NCBI RefSeq assembly: GCF_030408755.1
Contig: NZ_CP047209.1
Coordinates: 3,038,001 to 3,102,000 of the forward strand
Direction of reading: 5' to 3'
Origin: Corynebacterium felinum
GTDB lineage: Bacteria; Actinomycetota; Actinomycetes; Mycobacteriales; Mycobacteriaceae
Length of the DNA: 64,000 bases
The position numbers and the translations under genes were made by a program. The notes under the pieces were generated by a model. It did not search any database and was not told where the DNA came from. It worked only from the letters and a program-made list of their open reading frames with translations. Positions 8,899 to 17,547 of this stretch are shown piece after piece (positions within the stretch are counted from its first letter, which is position 1; each line of letters starts with the position of its first letter).

Positions 8899-9399
8899 GT
8901 GAGCAACGACAACGGCTTGTTTACCAACCGCGCCGAAACCTTTGAATCCAAGGTCAACTCCATCCCCCTCTCCGACGTTGACACCGGAACCCAAGGAAGC
9001 ATCGGGGACCTTGTCGGCAACGCCACCGAACAAATCTCCACCCTCGTGCGGGCAGAAATCGAACTCGCAAAAACCGAAATGCGCAGCGAAGTGAAAAAGG
9101 GCGTCATCGGTGGCGGCCTCTTTGGCGTAGCAGGCGCAATCGCCCTGTACTCCTCCTTCTTCTTTTTCTTCTTCCTCGCGGAAGTTCTCGCGGTCTTCCT
9201 CGACCGCTGGGCAGCATTCCTCATCGTCTTCCTCGCCATGCTTGTCGTCGCCGGTTTGCTCGCACTCTTCGGCTACAAAAAGGTCAAGAAGATTAGCGCA
9301 CCGAAGAAAACCATCGCTTCAGTCAACGAACTTAAAGCACTCGTGCCTGGCAAAGCCACCGAAGCCTTGGAGAAGAAAAACCGCGGCATGTACAGCTAA
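8899..9399 (+). CDS. Phage-holin-like family membrane protein (actinobacterial holin-X type)
   Basis: The 166-aa protein starts with GTG 8899, preceded by AAGGA. It has a polar N-terminal region including a helix reading EQISTLVRAEIELAKTEMR, then two membrane helices around residues 72-125, the first containing an unusual run of seven phenylalanines, and a basic C-terminal tail. This matches the small actinobacterial holin-X membrane protein found beside ephE and marP in mycobacteria (Rv3669 position). The molecular role is unknown, and a phage origin is not implied. Confidence 0.75.
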   Translation: MSNDNGLFTNRAETFESKVNSIPLSDVDTGTQGSIGDLVGNATEQISTLVRAEIELAKTEMRSEVKKGVIGGGLFGVAGAIALYSSFFFFFFLAEVLAVFLDRWAAFLIVFLAMLVVAGLLALFGYKKVKKISAPKKTIASVNELKALVPGKATEALEKKNRGMYS

Positions 9400-9661
9400 C
9401 CGCTGCACAGTACATCCACCCCCTCATTGCCCTCCCCCGCGTCACTCCTCGCCGCCACCGTTTACCCCCCTTCATACCCACCACGCGCACAGTGAGAAAA
9501 TAAACCACTGTACCCTAGGTGCTACACGGGCGCAAACTCCCCCACGGCGCAACGCAGGGTGAGGGTTTTGTTTCCCCCCTTCCCCGATGGGCTCCCACAC
9601 AGGCGCAGTTCACTAGAAACCAGTGCTAGGCGGGAAAACCCATACGACGTTGTTCAAAGGA

Positions 9662-10603
9662 ATGTCAAGATTAATCGTGCGTGAACTAAGTCCCACTGCA
9701 GTAGCACTCGAAGGCGACTTCGACCATCTCGATCTGCATACCCGCGGGATCAGACTCCACGCCGTGGTCGCCGGAAAACCAACCGACCCATTGATCATTT
9801 TCCTCCACGATTCCTTCACCTGCTGGGTCGACTTCGCGCATATCCTCCCTGGCGTTGCTGCCCAAGGGTTTTACGCAGTCGCCCTCGACATGCGCGGCTA
9901 CGGCATGTCCGATAAACCACCCACCGGGCACGACCTTCGACACTTGACTGGAGATCTGTCAGGGGCGATCCGCACCCTCGGGCACGACAAAGCCCACATT
10001 GTGGGCATGGGCACTGGGGCCACGATTGCGTGGACATTAGCCACCAGCCACCCCAACCACGTGAAATCCATCACCACCTGCGGGGCCATTCACCCTACTG
10101 ATATGCGCAAACTTGTAATGCGCCAGCCATGGCTTTTTAGCAATCTTGTGGCTACCTCCGCGCTTTTTATGCTGCCGAGTTCAGTGGTTGCGAAAGCATG
10201 GCGGCACAAGAAACCTCTCATTCGGCGGGATTTGCGCAATAACACCAGTTTGGATTTCCAGTGCTCAGAGCAGTTCGCTCAGAATCTGCGGTGGCGGGAA
10301 ACAACCGCATCAATTGCAAGCTCCACAGTTGCTATTATTCGCACTTCGCGAGTATTCCTCGCAGTAGCCCCGCCAAAGTGGGCGGCTGCGACAGTGGATG
10401 TGCCTGTGCACATGTTGATTGACAATTCCCATCAGTCGGCAGCGCTTGTGCCCGCAGCTCGCAGCCGTGCCACGTTGGGAATCCGCACACAGGTTATTTC
10501 AGGTACACGACTGCGCCCGCATTTGGAAAACCCGAAGGACTTCATAAGCGCTATTACCGCTTTTGCCCACGCAATTGACTCGAAAGCAGACCACGCTTCC
10601 TAA
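9662..10603 (+). CDS. EphE-like alpha/beta-hydrolase, catalytic residues apparently missing
   Basis: Predicted as 313 aa from ATG 9662, two bases after AAAGGA; a GTG at 9623 in frame is an alternative. The fold is recognisable: an oxyanion-type strand FLHDSFTCW, the strand VALDMRGYGMSDKP, and the elbow VGMGTGATIAW. In the elbow G-x-Nu-x-G pattern the nucleophile position is a glycine rather than Asp or Ser. The late strand reading ISGTRLRPHLENP has threonine where the catalytic histidine is normally found. It stands where Rv3670 (EphE) stands relative to marP. It may therefore be a non-catalytic homologue. Confidence 0.75.
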   Translation: MSRLIVRELSPTAVALEGDFDHLDLHTRGIRLHAVVAGKPTDPLIIFLHDSFTCWVDFAHILPGVAAQGFYAVALDMRGYGMSDKPPTGHDLRHLTGDLSGAIRTLGHDKAHIVGMGTGATIAWTLATSHPNHVKSITTCGAIHPTDMRKLVMRQPWLFSNLVATSALFMLPSSVVAKAWRHKKPLIRRDLRNNTSLDFQCSEQFAQNLRWRETTASIASSTVAIIRTSRVFLAVAPPKWAAATVDVPVHMLIDNSHQSAALVPAARSRATLGIRTQVISGTRLRPHLENPKDFISAITAFAHAIDSKADHAS

Positions 10604-10684
10604 ACACGGTGAGTGGTTTTCGCAGCAGCGATTGCACTTTTCATCGCGGTGTTTACGTCTCTTTTACGTTGGGCATCTATTGAC

Positions 10685-10738
10685 TGCGGGCGGGATACGC
10701 ACCCATGATTGAGTGTGTTTCCCGCCCGCAATTGTTTT
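10685..10738 (+). terminator. Intrinsic terminator after the hydrolase gene
   Basis: TGCGGGCGGGA at 10685-10695 pairs with TCCCGCCCGCA at 10720-10730 and is followed by ATTGTTTTTT. It lies between convergent genes and may serve both strands. Confidence 0.85.
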
Positions 10739-10761
10739 TTTCGTTTTCACAAGCCTTCGTC

Positions 10762-11964
10762 TTAGCCCCGGATGACGCACTCCTGCGTGTCCACTGGGGT
10801 GTTTAGCGCATTGAGGTCGCCGACCTTGCGTTGCACTTCTTGTGCGGTTAAGGCGTAGCCGATATCGGATTCGTCGGCGCTGGCACCGAACACAACACCA
10901 ATGACTTCGCCATCGAGGTTAAGCATTGGCCCGCCGGAATTTCCTTGGCGGATGGAGCCGCGGGCGGTATATGCTTCGCGTTCGACGCGCCCGTGGGCAT
11001 AAATATCAGGGCCTGCGATGGTGAGTTGGTCGCTCACGCGGGCAGGGGAGGCTTCAAACGGCCCTGATTCGGGGAAGCCCATCACAATGGCGTCTTCACC
11101 GCTAGTGGCCATGCGTTGTGCCCAGCGTAGTGGCGGGATGTTGAGTTCATCCGAGCGCAGCACCGCGATATCAAGCTGCGGGTCGTAGAATACGACGCTG
11201 GCACTGAATGTGCCGAGCACGGTATCGAGTTGTACCGTCTCGGTGCCAGCCACCACGTGTGCGTTGGTAATCACGTGGCGGTTGTCCACGACGAAGCCAG
11301 AGCCCATGAGTCGGCGTGCGCAGGCTTGGGATTCGCCCAGAACATGGATGACAGAGGGGCGGAGGCGTTCGACTAATGCGACGTCTTCTACTTCGATGGC
11401 CGGTGCCGCCACGGCCACAGATTCGCGTCCACTAAATGGTGAAATCAGTGGTGGCAGCCCTGTTTCCGAAAGCATGGCGGAGATTTTTGTCGGCAGGGTA
11501 GATAGTGTTGGCGGTGCTACTGAGTCCACGTAGCCCAAGATGTGGGAGTTGCGGATAGTGTTTGCCACAGGTCCTGGTAGTCCGGCGACGAGTGGAATGG
11601 CAACCAGCCACATGACCACCAGGGTGGCAAAGGATTGGAAAACGCAACCCACAACGGAGTCGAGGAGAAGGGAGGAGCGCCAGCGCATGCGGTCGCGTAG
11701 CGCTGAGCCGAGCATGCCGCCGATGAGGTTTCCAAGCCCCACCAGCAGCACCATAACACCGAGCGCGAGCAAGAATCGAAGGGCAACTTGGTCGGTGAAG
11801 CTCATAAGGGCGGGCGCGAGCGCTGCGCCGCAGATAAGCCCGGCGATGACTCCGATGGTTGAGAGTACTGATGCGAAAGCTCCTTGGCGCCACCCAGTGT
11901 AGATTGCGACAATCAGTCCGAGTGCGACAATAATGTCCACCCAAAGACCTGGTGAGTGTTCCAA
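10762..11964 (-). CDS. marP: MarP-type membrane-anchored periplasmic serine protease
   Basis: The 400-aa protein begins with a CvpA-like domain of four membrane helices (residues about 8-140), then a linker and a chymotrypsin/HtrA-like protease domain. The catalytic triad is visible as His in VITNAHVVAG, Asp in DPQLDIAVLR and Ser in RQGNSGGPML. MarP (Rv3671c) protects mycobacteria against acid and acts on cell-wall hydrolases; the same role here is inferred. It follows the Nudix gene on the same strand after 74 nt, inside the conserved block that ends with nth. Confidence 0.92.
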   Translation of the reverse strand: MEHSPGLWVDIIVALGLIVAIYTGWRQGAFASVLSTIGVIAGLICGAALAPALMSFTDQVALRFLLALGVMVLLVGLGNLIGGMLGSALRDRMRWRSSLLLDSVVGCVFQSFATLVVMWLVAIPLVAGLPGPVANTIRNSHILGYVDSVAPPTLSTLPTKISAMLSETGLPPLISPFSGRESVAVAAPAIEVEDVALVERLRPSVIHVLGESQACARRLMGSGFVVDNRHVITNAHVVAGTETVQLDTVLGTFSASVVFYDPQLDIAVLRSDELNIPPLRWAQRMATSGEDAIVMGFPESGPFEASPARVSDQLTIAGPDIYAHGRVEREAYTARGSIRQGNSGGPMLNLDGEVIGVVFGASADESDIGYALTAQEVQRKVGDLNALNTPVDTQECVIRG

Positions 11965-12038
11965 AACGTGTTATCCCTTACTGGTGTTTTCGGCGCTAAT
12001 GCTGGTTGCGTGGCACTATCGCTGGTGTTCAGTGTTGT

Positions 12039-12740
12039 TCAGTGTTGTTCATTGTTGCGTGAAAGCGCAATCATCTCAGATAAATCGTAGTGTGTTCGGC
12101 GGTCCCACGGAATTTCCCATCCCGCGTGCTGGAGTACGGCGTGGAGCACTCCGGCGGTAAATCCCCATACGAGGTAGTCGTGTACTTTGAAGGCGGGTCC
12201 GCGCCATTGCCCACGGTGCACGAGTAGTCGGTTGGTGGGGTTGGCGAGTTCGTTCAGGGGGAAGTAGAACACGTCGTCGACTTCTGCGGGGCTGGCGATG
12301 TGCACTTCTTGGGGTTCTTCGCTGTAGGCGAGGATGGGGGTGACGGGGTATCCGGTGACTCTGATGTGCACTTGTCCGAGTTGGGCTATGGGGGTGATGG
12401 TGTTGCGTTGCAGGCCGGTTTCTTCCCATGCTTCCCGAAGTGCGGCGTCGAGGTGGTGGCGGTCGGTGGCGTCGACGCGTCCGCCGGGGAATGCGACTTG
12501 TCCGGAGTGTTTGCGCATGCGCGGTGAGCGGTGGGTGAGCAAGACTGCGGCGTCGTCAGGCAGTGTGCTGGTTGTGGGGTTGCCGCACAGGTGCATGAGT
12601 ACTGCTGATTGTTTAGTTGGGTCGGGGCCGATGCCGGGCGGGAGGGCTTTGTCGAGGGTGCGGTGGAGGCTGCCGTCGTCGATGGAGTGAAGTAGGGGTG
12701 TCATCCAGCGCGGTGCGGCGTGGGCTGCGAAGTGGGTCAT
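12039..12740 (-). CDS. Nudix hydrolase, CoA-pyrophosphatase type
   Basis: The 233-aa protein carries the NuCoA signature LLTHRSPRMRKHSGQVAFPG followed by the Nudix box ending LREAWEETGL. Such enzymes cleave CoA and derivatives to phosphopantetheine and 3',5'-ADP. Its start overlaps the stop of the upstream thioredoxin-like gene as ATGA at 12737-12740, indicating coupling. The last codons and the stop lie in a short 10-nt direct repeat (GAACAACACT), so the C-terminus is likely variable among strains. The position matches Rv3672c. Confidence 0.88.
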   Translation of the reverse strand: MTHFAAHAAPRWMTPLLHSIDDGSLHRTLDKALPPGIGPDPTKQSAVLMHLCGNPTTSTLPDDAAVLLTHRSPRMRKHSGQVAFPGGRVDATDRHHLDAALREAWEETGLQRNTITPIAQLGQVHIRVTGYPVTPILAYSEEPQEVHIASPAEVDDVFYFPLNELANPTNRLLVHRGQWRGPAFKVHDYLVWGFTAGVLHAVLQHAGWEIPWDRRTHYDLSEMIALSRNNEQH

Positions 12741-13336
12741 GGGTTTTCTTTCAACACCTGGGTGATGGTGGCGTCGAGTTCGTCGACGGTGTGGAACACC
12801 TGCGGGAGTACTTTGATTACCGTGTCACCGCGCAAAACGACGGTGACGGGCACAACGTTCGGCAGTCCCAACGTGGCTGCGAAGTGGTTTTTCGTATCGC
12901 TATACGACGCCAATGTCACGCCCAGTTCGTCCAGCATGTTTGCCCCGGCGTGGGCTTGGGGGTCGGCGTGTACCCCGACGACGGTCCATTCTGGGTGTGC
13001 TGCTGCAAGCTTTTCGACGACCGGGAGCTCGTCGCGGCATGGTCCGCACCACCATGCCCAGAGGTTGACCACGGTGATGTTGGTTGGGGTTGTGGTGGTG
13101 TTTGTGGCTGGGCCTTGGCCGAGGCAGGGTAGTTCTACGCCACCGATGCGGGGCGTGGGGCAGGCGGGTAGGTGCGCGACGGGAGTGAAGTGGGATTCGG
13201 GGTGTGGCGTGGCTGTGCTGGTGGTGGCACTAGTGGCGTCGGTGGTGCCACTGGTAGTGGTGCGGATAAGAACCCATAGGAGTATTCCGAGGATGAGCGC
13301 GAAGACGAACAGGGAGCTCACGAGTGTTTTCTTCAT
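12737..13336 (-). CDS. TlpA/ResA-like membrane-anchored thioredoxin
   Basis: The 199-aa protein has an N-terminal signal anchor (residues 4-26), a Thr/Ser-rich linker, and a thioredoxin fold with the active site WAWWCGPCRDELPVVEKL. It is expected to act outside the membrane in thiol reduction, for example in cytochrome c maturation or oxidative stress. The start at 13336 follows AAGGTGAGGTGT, a reasonable ribosome binding site. It lies between nth and the Nudix gene as in Rv3672c-Rv3674c. Confidence 0.9.
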   Translation of the reverse strand: MKKTLVSSLFVFALILGILLWVLIRTTTSGTTDATSATTSTATPHPESHFTPVAHLPACPTPRIGGVELPCLGQGPATNTTTTPTNITVVNLWAWWCGPCRDELPVVEKLAAAHPEWTVVGVHADPQAHAGANMLDELGVTLASYSDTKNHFAATLGLPNVVPVTVVLRGDTVIKVLPQVFHTVDELDATITQVLKENP

Positions 13337-13376
13337 TGTTACACCTCACCTTTCGTTTCTGCTGGTGCTGGTTTTG

Positions 13377-14150
13377 TCATTGTTTTGGGCTATTCGCAGG
13401 TTGTGTGGGTTCGGGTGGGTTGAGTTGTTCCCACAAGCTGATGAGGTGCTGGCGTTCATCGTCTTGTGCTTTGATCATGTCCATTGCTTTGGCGGGGTTG
13501 GTTTCTCCTTCCCCATAACTGGGGCATAGGGGTGCGAGGTAGCAGATGCCGCAGGCGGGTTTGCGGCTGTGGCAGATGCGGCGGCCGTGGAAGATAATGC
13601 GGTGGCCGAATAGTGTCCATTCTTTTTTCGGCAGCATGGCGGCGATTTCGTGTTCGACTTTCACGGGGTCGGTGCTGTCGGTTAGTCCGAATCGGCGGGC
13701 TAATCGTCCGAAGTGGGTGTCTATGGTGATGCTGGGGTATCCGAAGGCGTTGCCGCGCACGACGTGTGCGGTTTTGCGCCCCACCCCTGGTAGGCGCACG
13801 AGGTCTTCGATGGCTTGAGGTACTTCTCCCCCGTAATCGGAGATGAGTAGCTGTCCGAGCCCAATGAGGTTGCTGGCTTTGGCGCGGAAAAAGCCAGTGG
13901 GTCGGATCATTTCTTGGAGATGCTCGATATCCGCATTCGCGTAGGCGAGGGCGTTTGGGTAGGCCTCGAAAAGCGCGGGGGTGACCTGATTGACGCGCAC
14001 ATCTGTGCATTGTGCGGACAAAACGGTGGCGACGAGAAGCTCAAGTGGCGTGGTGAAGTCGAGCTCGCAGTGTGCTTCTGGGTAGCCGCGTGTGAGTTCG
14101 CGTGCGAGCTTTCGTGCGCGACGCACGCGTGCCAGCTGCGTGTTTTTCAT
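13377..14150 (-). CDS. nth: Endonuclease III (DNA glycosylase/AP lyase)
   Basis: The 257-aa protein starts at ATG 14150 (MKNTQLARVRRARK); the longer frame to 14246 would run through the divergent gene's start. The helix-hairpin-helix LPGVGRKTAHVV holds the catalytic lysine, the aspartate lies in TIDTHFGRLARRFG, and the four cluster cysteines follow the C-x6-C-x2-C-x5-C pattern in CHSRKPACGICYLAPLC. It removes oxidised pyrimidines in base-excision repair. The acidic C-terminal tail after the cluster is longer than in E. coli Nth. Confidence 0.96.
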   Translation of the reverse strand: MKNTQLARVRRARKLARELTRGYPEAHCELDFTTPLELLVATVLSAQCTDVRVNQVTPALFEAYPNALAYANADIEHLQEMIRPTGFFRAKASNLIGLGQLLISDYGGEVPQAIEDLVRLPGVGRKTAHVVRGNAFGYPSITIDTHFGRLARRFGLTDSTDPVKVEHEIAAMLPKKEWTLFGHRIIFHGRRICHSRKPACGICYLAPLCPSYGEGETNPAKAMDMIKAQDDERQHLISLWEQLNPPEPTQPANSPKQ

Positions 14151-14193
14151 AACCAACACCCTATAATCAGTAACAGCAGTTAAGGTAAATGGT

Positions 14194-14367
14194 ATGACGA
14201 TTTTGCTCGTATTAGTGGTTCCGGTTGTTTTTGCCCTGTTCCCCATGTGGATGGATAAGTTAGAAAATGCTGTGCTTACCCCTCGCGAAGCCTTAGAATC
14301 CGCTCATTCGGGGGCGGTTGAGACTACTACCTCTTCGCCCGATCATGTGGGAAATGACGAGAATTAG
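14194..14367 (+). CDS. Small membrane protein (Rv3675-like position)
   Basis: A 57-aa frame runs from ATG 14194 to TAG 14365-14367, with TTAAGGTAAATGGT upstream as ribosome binding site. The first 20 residues form one hydrophobic helix (MTILLVLVVPVVFALFPMWM) and the rest is polar and acidic. It is divergent from nth with a gap of only 43 nt and precedes glxR, the same position as the small membrane protein Rv3675 between nth and crp. The function is unknown. Confidence 0.72.
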   Translation: MTILLVLVVPVVFALFPMWMDKLENAVLTPREALESAHSGAVETTTSSPDHVGNDEN

Positions 14368-14606
14368 CCCTACCCACCCCCTTTAAACACCCCCAAATAT
14401 TACCCCTTGTGATAATTCTGGTTTCCGAGGTGCTTAAGTGACGTATTGCATAGTAAGGTAGTCTGTGACAATAGTTACTAAGCATCCTGATGCTGCCAGT
14501 CTTCCTACTGCATACCTTGACTTCGATCAATGTGTGGGAATCAATCCTGTTTCACCGTGAGAAGTACTGGCTAGACTCACCCAAGAGTATGAGGAGTACT
14601 TTTACC

Positions 14607-15290
14607 GTGGAAGGCGTGCAAGACATTCTATCCCGAGCTGGTATTTTCCAGGGCGTGGATCCTATCGCCGTTGCTAACCTCATTGAGGATTTGGAATCTG
14701 TCCGATTCCCTCGCGGCGCAACAATTTTTGAAGAAGGCGAGCCAGGGGATCGCCTCTACATCATCACTTCCGGCAAGGTGAAGCTTGCCCGCCACGCCCC
14801 AGATGGTCGCGAAAACCTTCTGACCGTGATGGGTCCTTCCGATATGTTCGGCGAGTTGTCCATCTTCGATCCAGGCCCTCGTACCTCTTCGGCTGTGTGC
14901 GTGACTGAAGTTCATGCCGCCACCATGAACTCTGAGATGCTGCGCCAGTGGATTTCCGATCACCCAGAGATTTCTGAGCAGCTGCTGCGCGTGTTGGCTC
15001 GTCGCCTGCGTCGCACCAACTCCGCTTTGGCTGATCTTATCTTCACCGACGTTCCTGGCCGTGTGGCCAAGACCCTGCTGCAGCTGGCCAACCGCTTCGG
15101 CACCCAGGAGGGTGGCGCTCTTCGCGTCAACCATGACCTGACTCAGGAAGAGATCGCCCAGCTTGTGGGCGCATCCCGCGAGACTGTGAATAAGGCTCTG
15201 GCTACGTTTGCCCATCGTGGTTGGATCCGTTTGGAAGGCAAGTCCGTACTCATCGTTGATACTGAGCACTTGGCTAAGCGCGCCCGCTAA
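14607..15290 (+). CDS. glxR: GlxR, CRP/FNR-family cAMP-responsive global regulator
   Basis: The 227-aa protein starts at GTG 14607 ([12 protein letters not shown]), with GAGGAG 10 nt upstream; this equals the known GlxR length and N-terminus, so the longer open frame is rejected. The cAMP-binding cassette reads [17 protein letters not shown] and the helix-turn-helix is [20 protein letters not shown]. GlxR is the master regulator of carbon metabolism and many other genes in corynebacteria. A half-site TGTGACAATAGTTACT begins at 14464 and could be part of autoregulation, but it deviates from TGTGA-N6-TCACA. Confidence 0.97.
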   Translation: MEGVQDILSRAGIFQGVDPIAVANLIEDLESVRFPRGATIFEEGEPGDRLYIITSGKVKLARHAPDGRENLLTVMGPSDMFGELSIFDPGPRTSSAVCVTEVHAATMNSEMLRQWISDHPEISEQLLRVLARRLRRTNSALADLIFTDVPGRVAKTLLQLANRFGTQEGGALRVNHDLTQEEIAQLVGASRETVNKALATFAHRGWIRLEGKSVLIVDTEHLAKRAR

Positions 15291-15307
15291 ACACGTTCAC
15301 CACTTTT

Positions 15308-15378
15308 AACCCCCGTGCCAACAACGAGGGGGTACATCATCGCCCACTGATGTACCCACCCTCACGGCACGGGGGTTT
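15308..15378 (+). terminator. Terminator with nested hairpin after glxR
   Basis: AACCCCCGTGCC at 15308-15319 pairs with GGCACGGGGGTT at 15366-15377. Inside it GGTACATCA (15331-15339) pairs with TGATGTACC (15347-15355). A short T run follows. It probably ends glxR transcription. Confidence 0.85.
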
Positions 15379-15397
15379 GGTTGTGCATAAACAGTAC

Positions 15398-15436
15398 TGC
15401 CCTCCACACGCATGTGATACATGCATGTGGAGGGCA
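15398..15436 (-). terminator. Hairpin, likely terminator of the MBL gene
   Basis: TGCCCTCCACA at 15398-15408 pairs with TGTGGAGGGCA at 15426-15436. It lies 54 nt after the stop of the minus-strand MBL gene, but the T-tract is poor. Confidence 0.55.
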
Positions 15437-15489
15437 GATGTGTACACAAAAAGTTCAGTGCCTCGCATGGAGGGTGGAACAGGTGGGGT

Positions 15490-16302
15490 TTATTTCGCCT
15501 GATCCAAGTAACGCAACGCTACGCGAGTGGATTGCTCAGCAGCCCCGCGCAGTACTGGGTCAACATCATCATAAATCTCATCAATGATGGCCTTCAGTGG
15601 TGCGTCGGCGCCCAGCTTGTCCAAGGCAGCTTTCAGCTGATCGAGGCGCTGCTCGCGGCGCTCGGTGTACCAGCGGGCAAAACTCGCCGCATCCTCAGCA
15701 TCGGGGCCATGTCCAGGCAGGAGACGAATCCCTTTCCCGCGGGCTTCCAGCAACGCAAGGGTGTTGAGGTAATCACCCAAGTTTCCGTCGGTTTCGGAAA
15801 TCATGGTGGTGTGGCGTCCAGCGATCGTATCGCCGGTGGCAACTCCCTCAAGCTCTGATTCATGGGGGACACCAGACCAGATGAAGAAACACACAGAATC
15901 AGCCGTGTGGCCTGGGGTGTGCACAACTTCCACCTGGGGGGTCACGCCTTCGATGCTGATGATCTCACCATCGGTTAAGGCTTCAGCACCGTAACAGTAC
16001 GGCTTATCGAAAGCACGCACACTAGCGCCAGTGAGCTGGCGGAAACGATGTGCCCCATCCGCATGGTCATGGTGGCGGTGGGTGAGAAGAATTAAACCTA
16101 CTTCACTGGCCTTGTTATTGAGCACATTCAAGTGCCCCTCATCAGCAGGGCCTGGATCGATAACAATACTCCGAGGATCCCCAGGGGCGCGGATAACCCA
16201 CGAATTGGTTCCTTCGAGGGCGGCATAGCCTGGGTTGGGACACAAGACAACGGATGCAGACGGGGTAACCGGTCGCAGCTGACTGTAAGCGGGATGCTCC
16301 AT
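15490..16302 (-). CDS. Metallo-beta-lactamase fold hydrolase (Rv3677c-like)
   Basis: The 270-aa protein starts at ATG 16302 (MEHPAYSQLRPV). The metal-binding motif THRHHDHADGAHRF is complete, with further ligands in VVHTPGHTADSV and LPGHGPDAED. The overall form resembles the LACTB2/glyoxalase II-like branch, whose C-terminal helical domain (ERREQRLDQLKAAL) is present. It is followed upstream on the same strand by RidA and the DUF4177-like peptide, giving the order Rv3678A-Rv3678c-Rv3677c. Substrates are unknown; some relatives are RNA- or thioester-cleaving. Confidence 0.88.
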   Translation of the reverse strand: MEHPAYSQLRPVTPSASVVLCPNPGYAALEGTNSWVIRAPGDPRSIVIDPGPADEGHLNVLNNKASEVGLILLTHRHHDHADGAHRFRQLTGASVRAFDKPYCYGAEALTDGEIISIEGVTPQVEVVHTPGHTADSVCFFIWSGVPHESELEGVATGDTIAGRHTTMISETDGNLGDYLNTLALLEARGKGIRLLPGHGPDAEDAASFARWYTERREQRLDQLKAALDKLGADAPLKAIIDEIYDDVDPVLRGAAEQSTRVALRYLDQAK

Positions 16303-16384
16303 GGTTTTAAAGCTTAGCCGATTCCTATCCGCGAACACGAGGGAATCGCGAAGTCAAAATCGCCCCCACCCCAGGCGGGGACTA

Positions 16385-16843
16385 TTAGTCGGCGATCTCG
16401 ACGATAATCTCCACCTCAACAGGGGAGTTCAGCGGCAATTCAGCAACCCCCACTGCGGAGCGTGCATGCTGGCCAGCCTCGGCAAAAATCTCACCCATCA
16501 GGTGGGAAGCGCCGTTGACCACTGCAGGCTGCTGCGAAAAACCTTCCGCGGAAGCCACAAAGCCCACAATCTTCAGCACGCGGGTGACCTTATCAATACC
16601 CACCAGCGCATCCACGGCAGCGAGAGCATTCAAAGCGCATTGGCGGGCATAACCTTCCGCCTGCTCCACGGAAATCTCAGCGCCCACCTTGCCGGTTGCG
16701 GGCAGTTGCCCATCAATGAAGGGAAGTTGGCCGGAGGTCCATACCTGATTGCCAACACGGACAGCGGGAACATATGCGGCCACAGGCTGCGCAACAGTGG
16801 GCAAGGTAATGCCCAGCTGTGCGAGGCGAGCTGAATGCGACAT
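16385..16843 (-). CDS. RidA family (YjgF/UK114) protein
   Basis: The 152-aa protein has the RidA fold signature, with VWTSGQLPFIDGQLP in the N-terminal half, CALNALAAVDALVG in the middle, and SAVGVAELPLNSPVEVEI at the end. RidA proteins hydrolyse reactive enamine/imine intermediates from PLP enzymes. The arginine usual near position 105 is not obvious here (GQHARSAVGV carries one candidate), so the deaminase activity is likely but not certain. The start at 16843 directly follows the TAA of the upstream 51-aa gene, so the two are translated from one mRNA. Confidence 0.9.
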   Translation of the reverse strand: MSHSARLAQLGITLPTVAQPVAAYVPAVRVGNQVWTSGQLPFIDGQLPATGKVGAEISVEQAEGYARQCALNALAAVDALVGIDKVTRVLKIVGFVASAEGFSQQPAVVNGASHLMGEIFAEAGQHARSAVGVAELPLNSPVEVEIIVEIAD

Positions 16844-16999
16844 TTATTCGACCTCGCGCTTCATGTAGGCCACCACGTTTTCTGGGTTCATGCCTGGCAT
16901 GACCTGCACGAGTTCCCAGCCATCTTCGCCCCAGGTGTCAAGGATTTGTTTGGTTGCGTGCACAAGCAGAGGCACGGTTGCATATTCCCATTTCTTCAT
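16844..16999 (-). CDS. Small DUF4177-like protein (Rv3678A type)
   Basis: A 51-aa frame runs from ATG 16999 to TAA 16844-16846, directly abutting the RidA start. It reads MKKWEYATVPLLVHATKQIL and continues with WGEDGWELVQVMPG, the typical pattern of DUF4177-like peptides that sit beside RidA in actinobacteria. The function is unknown. The tight coupling suggests it works with RidA. Confidence 0.85.
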   Translation of the reverse strand: MKKWEYATVPLLVHATKQILDTWGEDGWELVQVMPGMNPENVVAYMKREVE

Positions 17000-17196
17000 G
17001 GTTCACACTGTAGACGAAAAGAAGGGGAAGAATAGGAACTTCTTCCCCCATTCACCCCACACCGCCACAGATCCTGGCACATCACCCCACACCGCCACAG
17101 AGCATAAGCGTATCGACGCCGCCACAGTGCGTACCCGGCATCGATATGGCGGGCATGAAGTGGGCGTCGACACGCACTCGTGCGCCAAGGCAGGAG

Positions 17197-17547
17197 CTAG
17201 ATCCCGACCAGCTCGCCACCATTTGCCAAATATTCAGCCCAAGACTGGATGTGTGGATTCTTCCGCAGTAGGGCGCGGCGCTGGCGTTCCGTTAAACCAC
17301 CCCACACGCCAAACTCCACCCTATTGTCCAAAGCATCCGCCCGGCAATGCATCAGCACTGGGCACTGGCGACAAATCACAGCCGCTCGACGCTGCGCGGC
17401 ACCCCGCACAAACAAAGCATCTGGGTCACCGTTACGACAGTTAGCCTGGGTAACCCAATCGCCGCGCTCCAAAGAGCTTGTGAAATCAGATAAGTCGGTG
17501 GCATTCACAAAAGGATTACGTGTTTTATCAGCAAGTGATGAAGTCAT
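17197..17547 (-). CDS. WhiB-family Fe-S transcription factor (WhiB4-like)
   Basis: The 116-aa protein starts at ATG 17547 with GGGAGG 11 nt upstream. Four cysteines (NCRNG, then VICRQCPVLMHC) would bind a 4Fe-4S cluster, followed by the WhiB turn GVWGGLTERQRR and a basic C-terminus. It is divergent from the PBP gene, as whiB4 is from ponA2 (Rv3681c/Rv3682). WhiB proteins respond to redox state and partner with sigma factors. Which corynebacterial Whc paralogue this is cannot be settled from the window. Confidence 0.9.
   Translation of the reverse strand: MTSSLADKTRNPFVNATDLSDFTSSLERGDWVTQANCRNGDPDALFVRGAAQRRAAVICRQCPVLMHCRADALDNRVEFGVWGGLTERQRRALLRKNPHIQSWAEYLANGGELVGI

Noticed and set aside
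11990..12060. Short tandem repeat GTTCAGTGTT at the end of the Nudix gene
   Set aside because: Only about two and a half copies; probably simple slippage, noted in the gene entry.
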